Assembly: GCF_048771995.1 (NCBI RefSeq)
Contig: NC_133024.1
Coordinates: 113,658,501 to 113,722,500 of the forward strand
Reading direction: 5' to 3'
From: Taeniopygia guttata
Taxonomy: Eukaryota; Chordata; Aves; Passeriformes; Estrildidae
DNA length: 64,000 nt
Made by a program: the position numbers and the translations under genes
Shown: positions 1 to 13,165 of the stretch, one piece after another
How the letters are laid out: the number at the start of each line of letters is the position of its first letter
Numbering within the stretch: position 1 is the first letter of the stretch
Notes under the pieces: model-generated
What the model was told of the DNA's origin: nothing
Databases searched by the model: none
Seen by the model: the letters and a program-made list of their open reading frames with translations, nothing else

Positions 1-50
1 ATCCTGGAGTCTCCTCTGGGCTCTCTCCAACAGCTCCACACCCTTCCTAA
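1..50 (-). mobile_element. CR1 LINE fragment, truncated by window edge
   Basis: Contains the CR1 phrase tcctctgggctctctccaac, from the region upstream of the CR1 3' end. Confidence 0.6.
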
Positions 51-1479
51 AAGGAAAAAAATTTGGGAAGTGTGGCTTCAAAGGAAAGCAGGAGATGGCA
101 GGAGCACAAAACAGCCTTGTTTGTCTTCAGATCCAGCTCCTGGTTTGCAAACCCTGGCAGCACTCGCAGGATTATGCTTGGAAACAGCAGTTGTCTGAAT
201 ATCTTCTCAAAAGTGGCCATTTCCTGCTACCTGATCCATGCTGAAGATCTTTGGTGACAAATTAAATGTTGGTGGTTTATTAAACACAAGGACACTGAAT
301 ATCTCAAAGGTCCATTTGTAAAAAAAGCGTAACAAAACCCTCCAGTAAAATAAAAAATAAATAAAATAAAATAAAATGATGCTGCCTAAACATTTCCCAG
401 CTGGAAATAAAGGTAGGCTTGGGTTATATGTTGCCCTCAGCTCCCCACTTCTCAGAAAGCACCAAAGACAAGGTGACCTCTGTTCTTTGTTCTCTCCCAG
501 AAGAAGTTCCAAATTATTATGGACTCTTAAAGAATTTTTTTAAGAATTCCTCTTGGGGTAGATACCCAACTGTTTTATTTGCCAAACCATCCCAGGACCA
601 GCCTTACAAACCCCACTTCGTTCTTCCATCATAAAGGAGAGGAATTTGTGCCTTTCAGTATTGTACTGGTCCCAGGTAATAACAAACTCCTTCCCAACTC
701 CACCTCCTGGGACACTCTGGACACGATTCCTTCCTGCAGGTACAGAAGGGAGTCAGTCAAAAGTTACAAATCGAATTGTTTCACTTTCCATCAGTGAGGA
801 ATAGATGGAAAATGTGAAATGTCATTCCAGGGCTGGAGAGCCATCTGGTAAAAGCTCCTGTACGAAAAAAGCTGATGGACTCCGTGGAAATATTAAGGAA
901 ACATCCACTGAAGGCATTTAGCCCCTCCAGAGACCCATAGTTCATGCATGGTGGGCAGGTAATAATGTCCAATTATTCTGGAAACAACCAAACGAGTCAC
1001 TGTAAAATTATCTCATTTGCACCAGATCCAGCATTAAGTGTTTTTTAAAATATTCATCATTCATTGCAGGTAAGGAAACAAACCAACTGATCAATCTCTG
1101 AGGAACTGCACATAAATCATGAAGCCATAGTGAGAAAGTGGCAATTTTTCATTATTCCAGGAGTAATATTTTAAAGCTGACAGGCTGGCAGGGTGGTCCA
1201 TGTCTGTGGCATTATCACAGCTGGGAGGAACAACAATTCCAGGAGTAATTGTTGGAGTTACTTTAACGAGAACCTGCGGTAAAACAGAGGTTTTTTCTCT
1301 TTTTGTTTAATCTGAACTGAGTTTACGTAGCTGACAAGTAGCTGAAAGCAAGTTTTCACCAAATTAAAGGCATCTTTTTATTACTACATAAAGAAAAAGA
1401 TTTGCTTTGGCAGCTTTTATGTAGATCAGCCAAAGACTCACGTCCTGGAGGCAAACGGACTTTCAGGCTCTATTTATCA

Positions 1480-1735
1480 AAGAATGATGGAATTAGGGAA
1501 TATCCTGAGTGGGAAGGACCCACAGGATCATCAATCCAAGCCCAGACCCCAAAAATCCCACCCTGGGCATCCCTGGCAGTGCTGGCCTAAGGCTCCTGCA
1601 GCTCTGGCAGCCTCGGGGCCGTGCCCATTCCCTGGGCAGTGCCAGCACCTCTGGGGAAGAACCTTTCCCTAAAATCCATCCTAAATCCCTCCTGGCCCAG
1701 CTCCAACCATCCCCTCAGGCCCTGTCCCTGCTCTC
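1480..1735 (-). mobile_element. CR1 LINE 3' fragment
   Basis: Reversed CR1 tail (gaatatcctgagtgggaagg) followed by the cctgggcagtgccagcacc region; the same subfamily as the copy at 19855-20268. Confidence 0.8.
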
Positions 1736-3559
1736 AGAGTGTTTCTCCACCACCCCATGTAGGGAAGTTGTGATTCCACGGCTCTTTTGTCCCAGTTTGT
1801 TTCACTTTAACCAGTTTGCCATGAGGCACAAGTGCTTCCTTCCCTCGTTTTTGCCCCTGCTCCTCTCCCTTACTGTCTTTTCCCACCCATCCAAGAGGAT
1901 TTGGATGGTTTGATGAATTCTCTCTTTCTTTGATAATTTTGATGCCACGACAACACCACAAGATTTAGAAACCCCACTGCTGAATATTCAGAGGTGACCA
2001 CTCGCCCAACACAGCCTCTGTTTTTGGATTTTATTCATTCTATCCAAGTTTCTCAGCTTTGTTTACATCCTCAGGTCCCATCGTGCTGCTCAGGCGCCAC
2101 TGGCAGAGCAGGAATCGTTGGATGTTCATTTGTTATCCATTGTCAAAAGGGACAACGTGCAAATCCCACACTCCAGATGCGCTTCCTGCAACCCCTGGCA
2201 AATTCTGACAGCACAACTATTTTAAAGACAGCTTTAATAACTCCAAAATGCTCACACAGGGTGATGGATCCACAGCCAACAGCTTCACTGTGGAGTCTGA
2301 GGACCCCTCAGAAACGTTCTCCAAGTGATTTTTGTCAAACAAACTGCAGATTTAAGGCTGAATCTACATCAGCGAGCACAAGGCCTGATAAAAGTGGATT
2401 TATAGAGTGAAAAACCAGTGTTGAGTATCTGATGTGAGGATGATAGATGTTCAAGGGGCTGGTTTTAGTCTGGGCCTGCAGGCTGAATGTGTAGAAATAA
2501 TTGGGGAGAATTAAGAGCAACACTGGAACATTGTGTGGCTTGATTTAACCCAAAAAGAGCCCAGTTTGTGTGCTCAGAGCCTGCTCTGTGCTCTGAGCCA
2601 AAGCGTGCTAAGTGGCAATGATCAGGAGATCACTGAAGTAGCTGCAGCCTAATTAAGTGTCAGTCTGATCTAGCAGGAAGGTTGGAATTCATGTTTCCTA
2701 ATTTATCAGCACATTTAATTGAAATTGTTATATTTATGAACCTAAGAAAGATCTCGGTGATAACAGAACTCGTCCCTGAACTGCCAAAACTTTCCTGCCC
2801 CGTTCTGTGGAGACTTTGATCAAAAACAAATTGGAAATTCCAGTGTGTCCCTGCAAAATTCCTGTATATATCAAACCTAATGACTGAGGACTAGGGAGAG
2901 AATTTGAGCCAAGTCATGGTTCATAACTTGATTTTGAGCCTGTTCCAGTAACACCACCCTGCCTCACGCCAGTTTGATTTAGAGATAGGCCTCGTGCCCG
3001 GCAAAGGCTAATTTTGTCTGTAATTACAGATTTAATGTTCCTGACATGGTCTTTGCAGAGGAGAGACCCTCTGAGGAACCTTCAGACAGGCTGAAGAGCT
3101 GCTGAGGTGGAGAGTCAAACTCTAAAATATGCAAAAAAAAGGGACAAAAATTGAAGATAATAGGTTAAAGCAGCAGCAGCAGGCCCAGGCTCTGTACCTG
3201 CTGCATTCCTTGGGATGGAGAGGGAATTTGTCTTCCACCAGACGTGTTTGGATGTGGGAGCAGAGGGCTGAGATTAGGATCACAATAAAACAGCCTCAAT
3301 TTCAGCATGTAATGTGAGGATTATTGGCTGTGCCTCTGTGAGATGTTTTCTTTTTGTGACTTCTCCTCCACTGGCTCCGAGATTGCTGAGAGGCAGGAAT
3401 TAGACCCCGGGTTGATGCTGCAGCTACTTTTGCTCCCTCAGTTCCTTCATCCTCAGCAATCTTTATCCACACTGGTGCTCCAAACTGGCAAATTTCTGAG
3501 CAAGAGCCACAGAAAATGGACAAGTTGGATGGAGCTTGGAGCAACCTGGTTCTTTGGAA

Positions 3560-3640
3560 AGCGTTCCTGCCCATGGCAGAGGGATAAATAACTTTAATCT
3601 CTTCCAACCCAAGCCATTCTGTATTCCAGGAATCTGATTC
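3560..3640 (+). mobile_element. CR1 LINE 3' tip
   Basis: Only the tip is visible: tttaatctcttccaaccc followed by ccattctg. Confidence 0.45.
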
Positions 3641-4398
3641 CAGGAATCCCAAAGTACAATGATTTCAGAATTTCCTTCACATGGGCCTGTAACCCTTTGT
3701 GGCAGCTGATAAAGCTGGGAGACTCCACTCCCAAATCATTCAATAACCCTTCAAAATAACCCAAACAAGACCTGAATTTCTGCTTCAGAAATGATTTTAC
3801 TGAAGAGCCTCCTGCACAGTCCTGATCCCAGCCAGTAACCAGATTGGGATCTGCTGAAACTGAGACCAGAACCAACTTTCTTGTCTCACATTTCTGGGTG
3901 ATAAAGCCTGACTGATTGTGTTTAAGAGGCATTGCCAACCTCAACAGGCACACTGACTTCTGGGACTGGTGATAAAACAACCAAAACAACCTTTATTGCC
4001 TGGGCACCACTCAGAAAATAAAGCACAAAGTCTTGGGTTTACTTTTCACATAACCTGCAAGGAGATTCAATTATATAAAATAATACATAAGATCTTCATC
4101 TACTAATTTCTTCATGGTTTCCATACCCTGAGGCAAATCATAGTGATACAAAAATCATTTTGCTAATAGTCAGTCTGCCAGATCTAGGGGGAAATCTGTG
4201 TCTTAGTTACAAATGGCTAAATATGAACCATTTTTTGGATTCGATTTATTGGACTTCATTTCTGTGCTGCATCCCAAAACTCATAATTGTCATTATTGCC
4301 ATCTCTGCTGGTTTTGGCTGGGGTAAATATAATTTTTTTTCCCCAGTAGATGGGGTGGAGCTGTTTGTGCTGGATACAGGAGGGATAATACAGAGATT

Positions 4399-4585
4399 TT
4401 TGTTTGTTTGCTTGATTGTTGGGTTTTTTGCTTGCTTGGTGTTTTTTGGTGGTTTTTGGGTGTTGCTTTTTGTGGTTTGTGTTTGTTTGTTTGTTTGTTT
4501 GTTTGTTCTGTGGTTTTTGTGTGTTTTTTGTTTTTTTGTTGGTTTTGTTTGTTTGTTTGTTTGTTTGTGGTATTTTTGGTTTTAT
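4399..4585. repeat. GT-rich low-complexity region with (TTTG)n
   Basis: Cores of perfect TTTG repeats near 4481-4505 and 4545-4568 within a T/G-only stretch. Confidence 0.9.
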
Positions 4586-4954
4586 TTTTGTTATTGCACA
4601 GCAGAGTTACACAGAGCCAAGAGCTTTTCTGGTTTTCATTCTGCCACTCTGGCAGAAATTGGGGCTGAGTGAGAGATTGGGAGGGGACACAGAACAGGTG
4701 ACCCCACGGGGCCAAGAAGTTGATAAAGAGACTGGAGAGAAATTCCCTGTGGAGACAGGATGAAAAGTTTGGAGCTGCCTGGAGAAAAGAAGGTTCAGCT
4801 GCAAATGATGTTGCTCCATTCTCTTTAAAATGCCATTTTAAAGGAATTTATTCTCTATAGCAAAGCCAGCAATCAGAAATTCCCATCCAAGCTAGACTGG
4901 TGCTCTGCTCCCATCAGGAAAACAATTCTGATTTTTCTTTAAAATGAAAGATCA

Positions 4955-5010
4955 GAGGTAAGATTTGATGATCTTGGAGATCTTTTCCAACCAGGCTATG
5001 GGGTTAAGTA
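4955..5010 (+). mobile_element. CR1 LINE 3' tip
   Basis: tgatgatcttggagatcttt followed by tccaacca, a short diverged CR1 end. Confidence 0.4.
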
Positions 5011-6237
5011 GAGCCCACAGTCTGACACCACGGGAAAATAAAACTTCTCCTCACCTTTGTTGCCAATAAATAAACGTTGTGGGGAATCCCAGTTAAAACC
5101 TAGAAGAACACAACATTTTTCATTTTAAAATTAAAAACGTGTAGCTGAGAAATTCTTGAAGAAAAACCTAAAAGGATTTGGAAGGAGTCAATCATGAGAC
5201 ATCTGTGAGGGCTCTTTTGGCTGCTCTGAAGCAAAAGAGACATCTCAGAGTGAATGCAGCTATTTCCACTCCTCATTACCTGAAATTCAGACCTATGTGC
5301 TACAAACCCCATCCCTGCTTTATGACTGGATTTTAAAAATCCAGAATTGAAAATTTCCAAACTAATACACACAAACCTCTTTTGGTTTTGTCTACAAAGG
5401 TGTGAGAATTCAGGGTTCTTCACCTGGGATTCAGGGAAAGAAGGATCTTTCAAACTATTTTGGACTAATTGCAGTGATGGTTGGCTGGGCAGGATGAAGC
5501 CCTCTGCAAACCACTTGGGTTCAGCTGATTTCCTGATCTTTCATTGAAATTCCAAATTCAGGGTTCCATGGCAGAGTCCTGCAATGTCTGAGCTCCTCCA
5601 GGAGAAACTCCCTTCATCAAGTTCTGCACTCAAAGGTGCAGGACAGAGCTTCAGAGAAACTTTTTTGGTCCAGAACCCAGATGTTTGTGTTTCTTCATCC
5701 AAAATCCAGATATTTCTGTCTCAGCCTCTAGAGGAGCCTCTGACCTCCAGCAGTTTCCCTCAGCAGCCCCATCCCTGCCTGCCCATGGTGCAAAATCCCT
5801 CCTGTCTCCATTTTAACCTCCATCCTTGGAATTTGCTCTCAGGAGCAGAACATTCTGTTTTGGCAGCAGCCCAAGGGCACTTCATGAGAATTCAGCTCTG
5901 ACCACTCAGCAGGGTTTGTGAGTCTGAGCAGACAATTTGGGTCACAAACACTTTCACACAGCACAAAATGCTTCCTCCTCCTTGACTTTGTCCACTCCTG
6001 ACCTTACCAATGATTATGATTTATTATTCTAATTACTCCAAAATATTTCAGTGTCTGCTGTGGGTTCTTAGCCTGTGGAGTTTTTAGGATTTTCTTCATG
6101 AAAATCCAGCCCCAAAAGGAAAATGATGTCATGGCAACACCAGGAATGAGAAATATTGTGATTTAGGAATTGTGCAGCACCATGAGAGCACATTGCTGTG
6201 GAAAATCCCCCCTGGGGGTGCCCAGGGATGGTCTGGA

Positions 6238-6335
6238 TGTGGCACTCAGCGCTCTGGGCTGGTGACAAGGTGGGCATTGGTCACAAACTGGACTGGGATG
6301 GCTTTTCCAGCCTCAGTGACTCTGGTATTCTGTGA
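6238..6335 (+). mobile_element. CR1 LINE 3' end
   Basis: Runs from ctgggctggtgacaaggtgg to ctctggtattctgtga, the standard CR1 terminus. An A/C-rich low-complexity run follows. Confidence 0.75.
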
Positions 6336-7396
6336 AAGGGCTTCAGAGTTAAAAAAAAAACCCAAAAAACCCAAAACCGAAACATGTCAGTCTTCTGCTG
6401 GACAGAAGAATGTTTCTGTGCCTCATAGGAGGAACAGGTTTTATTGAGATACATTAAATAATTTCTAAATATCCTATACATTTCAGAGCACAGGATACTG
6501 AGTGATTCTACAAATAGTTGATCACACACCTCTGCTGTTTGCTGAAACAGAAATATTTTCTAAATTTTAATTTAGGGATGCTATTTAGGGATCCAGTGCA
6601 TCATCACCTTGGGGAGACCTTGCACAGTCCAGAAAGCCTGGTCAGCTCAGAAATTTTCCTTAATATTTTATGTAGTGATGAGATCAATAGGGTGGATATT
6701 TCCCTGTTGCTGCATTTCAGTTTGAATTTACATCTCCTAATCTACTTTACATTGAACAGCACAGCTCTTCCCTTAGAGAGCATCTCAGGCTGGCCCTGTA
6801 CATCCATCATGGAATAAATAAAAGAGAAAAATGCTCAAATACCTGACCCAAATACTTGTTCAGGATTTGGGAAGGATCTGCCAAACTTCCAGTTCAGATG
6901 TACATCAAACATCTGAAGGAGAGATCCTCTCTTGCCTCGTCACCAGCAATGGTTTGACCCAGAATTTTTTTGTTAAATACCAAACCTCAGGAATATTAAT
7001 ATTATTTGAGAGACAGTTCCTTGAAACAGCATAACAAGTAGATTTTTATAGATCTGCCAGGAGTTGATGATATAGTGGCAATGGGAATTTTTTTATTTTT
7101 TAAAAATAAATCAAGAGTGAAATGTCTGCAGTTGAGGCAGGCCCAGAACATGGGATGAGGAAAACTCCAACACGTCCAGCACGGACAGGGAGGGTCGGAG
7201 ACTCTGAAGCCACATCTGGATCCAATGCTGGGCCAGTTCTTCACTTTGGAATGATTTGCACCAAAGGCATCAGGGAGAAACATCCCTGACCTTTGCAGGG
7301 AGGCAGGCGTGGGGAGCTTAGGGACTGATGCAAAGATCTGCTTGAAAGGTTTGGCACTTCCCAAAGGATCCTCACCAGTGGCAGCACTCACAATGG

Positions 7397-7852
7397 TACC
7401 TGAGGTTTGAGCTTTTCTATATTTCACATTCTCTGCTGCTTTAGTGTGTGGGTCTGGGCTTTGTATTTTGGGATGCTGAGCTCTGTGCACAGAGCAGGGA
7501 GACAAAACAATTCCTGCTCCAGCTGGGCACCAAGGACAAATGATCCAAATCTCAGCCCAGGAGCACAAACAGCGTGGGCTGGAGAGAGAAAAACAAGCAG
7601 GGTGGGACTGCCTGGGCTAAAGCTGGAATGGGACAATGAACTCCAAGGTGCCAATGGAGCAGAACTGATCCCAGGGAGAGCCCCCGGGAGCGCTCGTGCA
7701 TTTTGGGGCCATTTTGGGTCATTTGGGTGCAGCCCTGGCTGGGCTCTGGTGCTGCCCAAGGTGGATCCATGGAGGAGATCCTTTAATAAATCCCGAATTT
7801 ATTCTGCAGCTCTGTCCAACCTCTGCTCTAGGTCAGCTTTCACAAGACATCA
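7397..7852 (+). mobile_element. Solo LTR, endogenous-retrovirus type (probably ERVK-like), copy 1
   Basis: One of four copies of a 450-456 bp element. It has a near TG...CA outline, a polyadenylation signal in tttaataaatcc near the 3' end, and no internal retroviral genes. The central 330 bp is almost identical to the other three copies, so it is recent. Family assignment rests on LTR-like layout and on the 6-bp target duplication of copy 3. Confidence 0.6.
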
Positions 7853-8054
7853 ACAAAACAAAGGGAAAATTTACAGCCTCTTATTCCAGAAGGATATTGT
7901 GAGAGTCATTTAATAAAAGCTTCTGGGTGATGCAGCCTGGTGGCGAACAAACACAATTCCAGTTCAGACACTGAGGTTTCCAGTTCAGATACTGGTGTTT
8001 GCAAACAAGGCAGTTCAGCGTTTCAAGCCCATTCCTTTGGGAAGGGTTGTCCAG

Positions 8055-8580
8055 CTACGAGATTCAACCACCCCAAGGCATTCCAGGATCTGTGCTCATC
8101 CATCCAAGTGTCCATTCCCGCTGTACTCAGCACTGCTGAGGCCACACTCAAGTCCTGTGCTCAGTTTTGGGCTCCTCATTTCAAAAAGGACATTGAGGGG
8201 CTGTAGCATGTCCAGGGAAAGGAACACAGCTGGGAAGGGGCTGGAACACAAATCTGATGAGGAGCAGCTGAGGGAGCTGGGGACAGCCTGGAGAAAAGGA
8301 GGCTCAGGGGGGCCCTCATTGCTCTGCACAGCTCTTGCCAGGAGAGGCAGGGAAAAAATGAGAGGAAACAGCCTCAGATTGCACCAGGGGAGGCTCAGGT
8401 TGGAGACTGGGAAAGAAAATTTCCCTGGCAGAGTGGTCAGGCCTTGGGATGAGCTGCCCAGGGAGGTTTGGAGTCACTGGAATTGTCCCAGAGGAGTCTG
8501 GATGTGGCCTTGGGGACAGGGTGATGGCACTGGATGATCCTGAAAGACTCTTCCACCTTGACGAGTCTGGGATTCCCAAA
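8055..8580 (+). mobile_element. CR1 LINE 3' fragment, about 525 bp
   Basis: Contains ctggagaaaaggaggctcag, ttgggatgagctgcccaggg and a diverged terminus. It stops just before the 22-bp minisatellite, which starts about 40 bp on. Confidence 0.85.
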
Positions 8581-8621
8581 GGCACAAATACAACAAGAAC
8601 AGCACAAATTCTCTCGGAAAC

Positions 8622-9420
8622 TGGAGCAGAATGAGCTCAGCTACGGAGCAGAATGAGCTCAGCTCTGGAGCAGTTTGGGCTCAGCTCTGGGACAGATTGA
8701 GCTCAATTTAGGGGCAGTTTGAGCTCAGCTCTGGGGCACTTTGGGCTCAGCTCAGGAGCAGTTTGGGCTCAGCACTGGGGCACTTTGGGCTCAGCTCTGG
8801 GGCACTTTGGGCTCAGCACTGGGGCACTTTGGGCTCAGCTCTGGGGCACTTTGGGCTCAGCTCAGGAGCAGTTTGGACTCAGCTCTGGGGCAGGTTGGGC
8901 TCAGCTCAGGAGCAGTTTGAGCTCAGCTCAGGAGCAGTTTGGACTCAGCTCTGGGGCACTTTGGGCTCAGCTCAGGAGCAGTTTGGACTCAGCTCTGGGG
9001 CACTTTGGGCTCAGCTCCGGAGCAGTTTGGACTCAGCTCTGGGGCACTTTGGGCTCAGCTCAGGAGCAGTTTGGGCTCAGCTCTGGGGCACTTTGGGCTC
9101 AGCTCAGGAGCAGTCTGAGCTCGGCTCTGGGGCACTTTGGGCTCAGCTCTGGGGCACTTTGGGCTCAGCTCTGGGGCACTTTGGGCTCAGCTCTGGGGCA
9201 CTTTGAGCTCAGCTCTGGGGCACTTTGGGCTCAGCTCTGGGGCACTTTGAGCTCAACTCAGGAGCAGTTTGGGCTCAGCTCAGGAGCAGTTTGGACTCAG
9301 CTCTGGGGCACTGTGGGCTCAGCTCTGGGGCACTTTGGGCTCAGCTCAGGAGCACTTTGGGCTCAGCTCAGGAGCAGTTTGAGCTCAGCTCAGGAGCATT
9401 TTGAGCTCAGCTCAGGAGCA
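8622..9420. repeat. 22-bp minisatellite, about 36 copies
   Basis: Two unit types alternate irregularly: agctctggggcactttgggc (+tc) and agctcaggagcagtttgggc (+tc). Each unit carries a GCTCAGCTC or GAGCTCAGCTC core. It makes a 320-aa spurious ORF because three units are 66 bp. Confidence 0.95.
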
Positions 9421-9569
9421 TCCCCCGCAGCCTGGCCCGCCCGGCAGAGCACACTGACATCTAGTGGGGTCTGGGGAAAGCACTGCCTTGTCCCTGTGCT
9501 GGCAAAAATCCCCCAAAACATGTTCACAGAAGCGTTTTGCACCTCACCGGTATTCAGCCATCGAGCAGC

Positions 9570-9718
9570 GCCTGAAATGTGGCTGCTCCCGGATCCCTGG
9601 AAGTGTCCAAGGCCAGGCGGGGTGAGGCTTGGAGCAGCCTGGGGTAGTGGAAAGTTCTGTCAGGGGACTGGAATAAGATGATCTTTAAGGCCCCTTCTGA
9701 TACAAATCATTCTGTGAT
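9570..9718 (+). mobile_element. CR1 LINE 3' end
   Basis: cttggagcagcctggggtag through gatgatctttaaggcccc to attctgtgatt. Confidence 0.8.
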
Positions 9719-10496
9719 TAACACAGAGAAAGTTGAGCCTCTTCCTTGTTCCATCCCTATTTTGGCCACGGTTTCCAGCTATTTTCCAGGTGCAGTTGAC
9801 AAGTGCCTATCAGGGTTTGAGAGGGATAAGACAACTCAACACACCTTCCTGAAAAGGGAAGTGACTCCTTGTAGGGGAGCCTAGCAGGAGAAAGGTAACA
9901 AGAAAAAGCAGAGGCAAAATATATTCGTGTACGTTCTTTCAATATGACTTTCTTCCTTAGTTTAGCTCCGTCCCTCCAAGTTCATGTTACAAAAAACCAG
10001 GGGCTGTGGTGTTGGGTTTGAGGGATAGGAAAATCAATTACTCATCCTGGTCTGATCCTGCAGCTGAATTCCCCTCCATAACCCACACTGCTGCAGGGAA
10101 AAAGGGAATTAATCATGGATATTAGACTGAAGTGAGCCCATCTCAGCCAGTCCTGCCCAGCTGCAGCGTTGTCTCCATTTCAGTGCCCATCCCTCCCAAA
10201 CTCCCAGCCCTGGTCTCTAGGAGACTGTAAACAATCAGCTGAACCCGATGCTCCTTTTTCCAGCATTGTGTCCCACCCGGAGCAGGCACGCTCTGCTTTC
10301 TGCCACCTCCCCTGCCATGACAAATTTAGACAGCTTGGGTCATGTCCTCCCAGCTGGGTGCTGACACCAGGCTCCTCCTCAGCAAATCTGCCTGGAGCAA
10401 CTGGAGGTGGGAAGATGCGTTTGGAATTCCTGCTCTCCTTGAGCTCTGATCTCTGGGAGCTGCCGGGCTCATCCTCTGTGGCATCTCCTGGTGATC

Positions 10497-10562
10497 CATG
10501 TCACCTCCAAGGTGTCCGTGTCACCTCCAAGGTGTCCGTGTCACCTCCTGGTGATCCGTGTC
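10497..10562. repeat. 20-bp tandem repeat, three copies
   Basis: Unit gtcacctccaaggtgtccgt with a diverged third copy. Confidence 0.75.
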
Positions 10563-12937
10563 AGGTCTCTGTAGGGAGGCAGCTGATGCAGAGACAGGAT
10601 CAGCTCTTCACTTTCCATTTCCCTGCCTGCCACGGATTTTCCACAAAGAACATGGAGCATCTCCTGTCTAGCCAAGGGGGTGGTGGTGTCACTCCTCAGC
10701 TCCTGTAACCCACCAGGGATCATCTCCACAAGCTGTGCTGATGTTCCTGAAGAGGGAAAAGCTGCTGGGATGCCAGAGAGCTGCACGTAAGTCACAGGGT
10801 GGAGAACAGGTTCTTCTTGTCTTTCCTGTTAAGTGCACAGATGAGAGAGAACGGATAACAAAACCTATTTTCCTGAGCAATATGAAGTGGATTATTTGCA
10901 GGATGAAATATATAAGTTTATGTTTTAATTAGGGTTTAAAAAAATGCCAGCTCCTCCAAAGAGGTTGGGATTGTAACAGCGGGATGTTTGCTTAGTGCTG
11001 TTCCAAATAAAGATTCCCATTCTCCTGACTTATTAGGAACTGGAAAAAAAAATTGGGGTCACACCATGTGTTGAGAGGGTATGAAACTTCAGGGAAAGAG
11101 GGGTGGGAGTGATTTTAGCAGTTTTTTTTTTTTGTTTTTTGTTGGTTTTTTTTTTCACTTAAGGAAATAGAGAGTTTATTCCAGCCTGCTGTGAGCACAG
11201 AGGGCTGTTTCAGCTGCCTGGTGTTGTTCCTGTTGTTTGTAACTAAACAGCACCAGCCAAAGGAATTTTTTGGTACCTCACTGATTGCTTCTAAACAGCT
11301 TCCCTGCCACAGCTGCACAAGTCAACATCAGAAGTTTGCACTGAATTTTAGGTCCAGCTGTGGAAGGCTCAGACTTTTAAATAATAATATTATTATTAAA
11401 AATAATAGCACATCATCTTCGACGTCTAAATGAAAGTCAGGCCAAAGATGCCCAGATGTGCAGTTTCATTTTGCAGAAATTGCCACCTTATTTCTGTACA
11501 AACTCCAGGTTTTGGAGAGCATTTTCTCATGTTCTGTTCATATCACAGGTTGCCAAAATTTCTTGGAGCCTCCTTAGCTTTTGGACAAGTGCAGACAGTT
11601 CTGAAAGAGCAGAAACTGTTTGAAAGGATCCAGAAAACTGGTTCACACCCTCCTGAGTACAAATTGAACACAGATCTGCCAAGCACTAACCCAAACAGAG
11701 CCAGCCTGTAATAAAGCCCAAGAACTTATTAATTCCCAGAGTGCAGGTGCCAAGTCTGCTGCTCCTGCAGGTTTGGTCTGTGCTGCTCTTGTGATGGTTT
11801 TTCCCACTCTGGTTTAAGTGTTTGGGTAAAACTTTACAATGCAGGGGTGAAGGGAGCTGTAATTAGTAGGGGAACTCAAGAATTGAGGATATTAACTCAC
11901 ACTCTGCAGCCACAAAAACCTGCTCACCTTTTCCCAGCTCTTTCAGAAGGGGAATAGGGAACATCCACCTTGTTAAGATCCAGTGGCCTCCATTTCAAGG
12001 GCTGATGCAGTAACCTGAGCCCCCTGGCATTATTTTCCAAGCTCTCTGCCAGTGCAGAGTGTTCAATTTAACATGCTCAGCTCCCTCCTTGCTGCAGCAA
12101 TGCCCCTCAGAGTGGCAGGAGCTGTACAAACCTTTCTCCACCAGGACCAAGTTTCCATTTTTCCTGCCCAGATGAAATTCCACTCGCAGGTGTGGGGTGT
12201 TTTATTTGTTGGAGAGGGGTAATGAATACTGGAGAAAAGCTCAGGCCTGGAAGAAGGCAGTGGGATGAGGGAGGATTTAGACACAGGATGAAAATTGTAA
12301 AAGTGGCTTTAATATTGCCATTACTCTTCCAGGGGAGGGAGAGAGTATGTTAACAATTTTATAATAGAGGCAAAAACAATATGAAATTAAACCTCTGAGA
12401 GATCCCCCTGCCCTTCTTCTCTACTCAGGCCATATATATATATATTTAAGTAATAACCAAACTTCCTTCACAAGTCCTCAGTACTTACAGAAACTCAGGA
12501 CACAAGGGCATCTCAGTTCCTGAGTCATATCCATAATTATATGATTGAAATAGCAAATGTCATCAATAAGGCTGTGTTTGTTTCTCACAAACACTCCCTG
12601 TTAGGTCATTGTTTGAGATGAACTTGTGAACTGTATGTGACTTTTCCCCACACATTAGAGCAGAGCGGTTGCAACTGTACTTGAAACACACATTTAATGT
12701 TAATTTTGAGCTCATCAACCAGCCTTGAGAGAGCAGGAGTTTCTGAGATACCAAGTTCCTGAGCATTTTATGAAAATAAGCAGCAAGGCAGAGAAAACTG
12801 TCCTTGGAATGCTTCCAGGGTAGGAAAAGCAGCAGAGCTGCATTTACTGCACAGCACAGTTCACCACAGGGATGCTCAGTGCTCTGCAGGAAACACAGTT
12901 TTTCAGCCCACTTCTTAAGAAATTCATGTACTTAGAA

Positions 12938-13165
12938 TTTCAGATTCACTGAGGTTGGAAAAGAGATCCAAGATCACCAAGATCAAGCTGTGCCAAATCC
13001 CCACCTTGTCCCCAGCTCAGAGCACTCAGTGCCACCTCCAGGGGACACCTGCAGGGATGGGCACTCCAAAGCTCCCAATCCACCCTTTCCATGGGGAAAT
13101 TCCTGCTGCTGTCCCAGCTGAGCCTGCCCTGGCCCAGCCTGAGGCTGTTCTTGCCCTGTCAAACC
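12938..13165 (-). mobile_element. CR1 LINE 3' end
   Basis: agattcactgaggttggaaa then agcactcagtgccacctcca and gggatgggcactccaaa, the reversed CR1 order. Confidence 0.85.

Larger units (their letters stand above)
51..8050. other. Mostly unique non-coding sequence 5' of CLDN14
   Basis: Apart from the CR1 pieces, the GT-rich run and solo LTR copy 1 listed separately, I see no exon with splice sites and no recognisable protein. The stretch 2590-2760 is unique and homeobox-site rich (see findings). Confidence 0.6.

Noticed and set aside
8719-9681. 320-aa plus-strand ORF (SSGALWAQLWGTLGSA pattern)
   Set aside because: It is a translation of the 22-bp minisatellite; three units equal 22 codons, so the frame stays open by arithmetic. 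No start context or homology.
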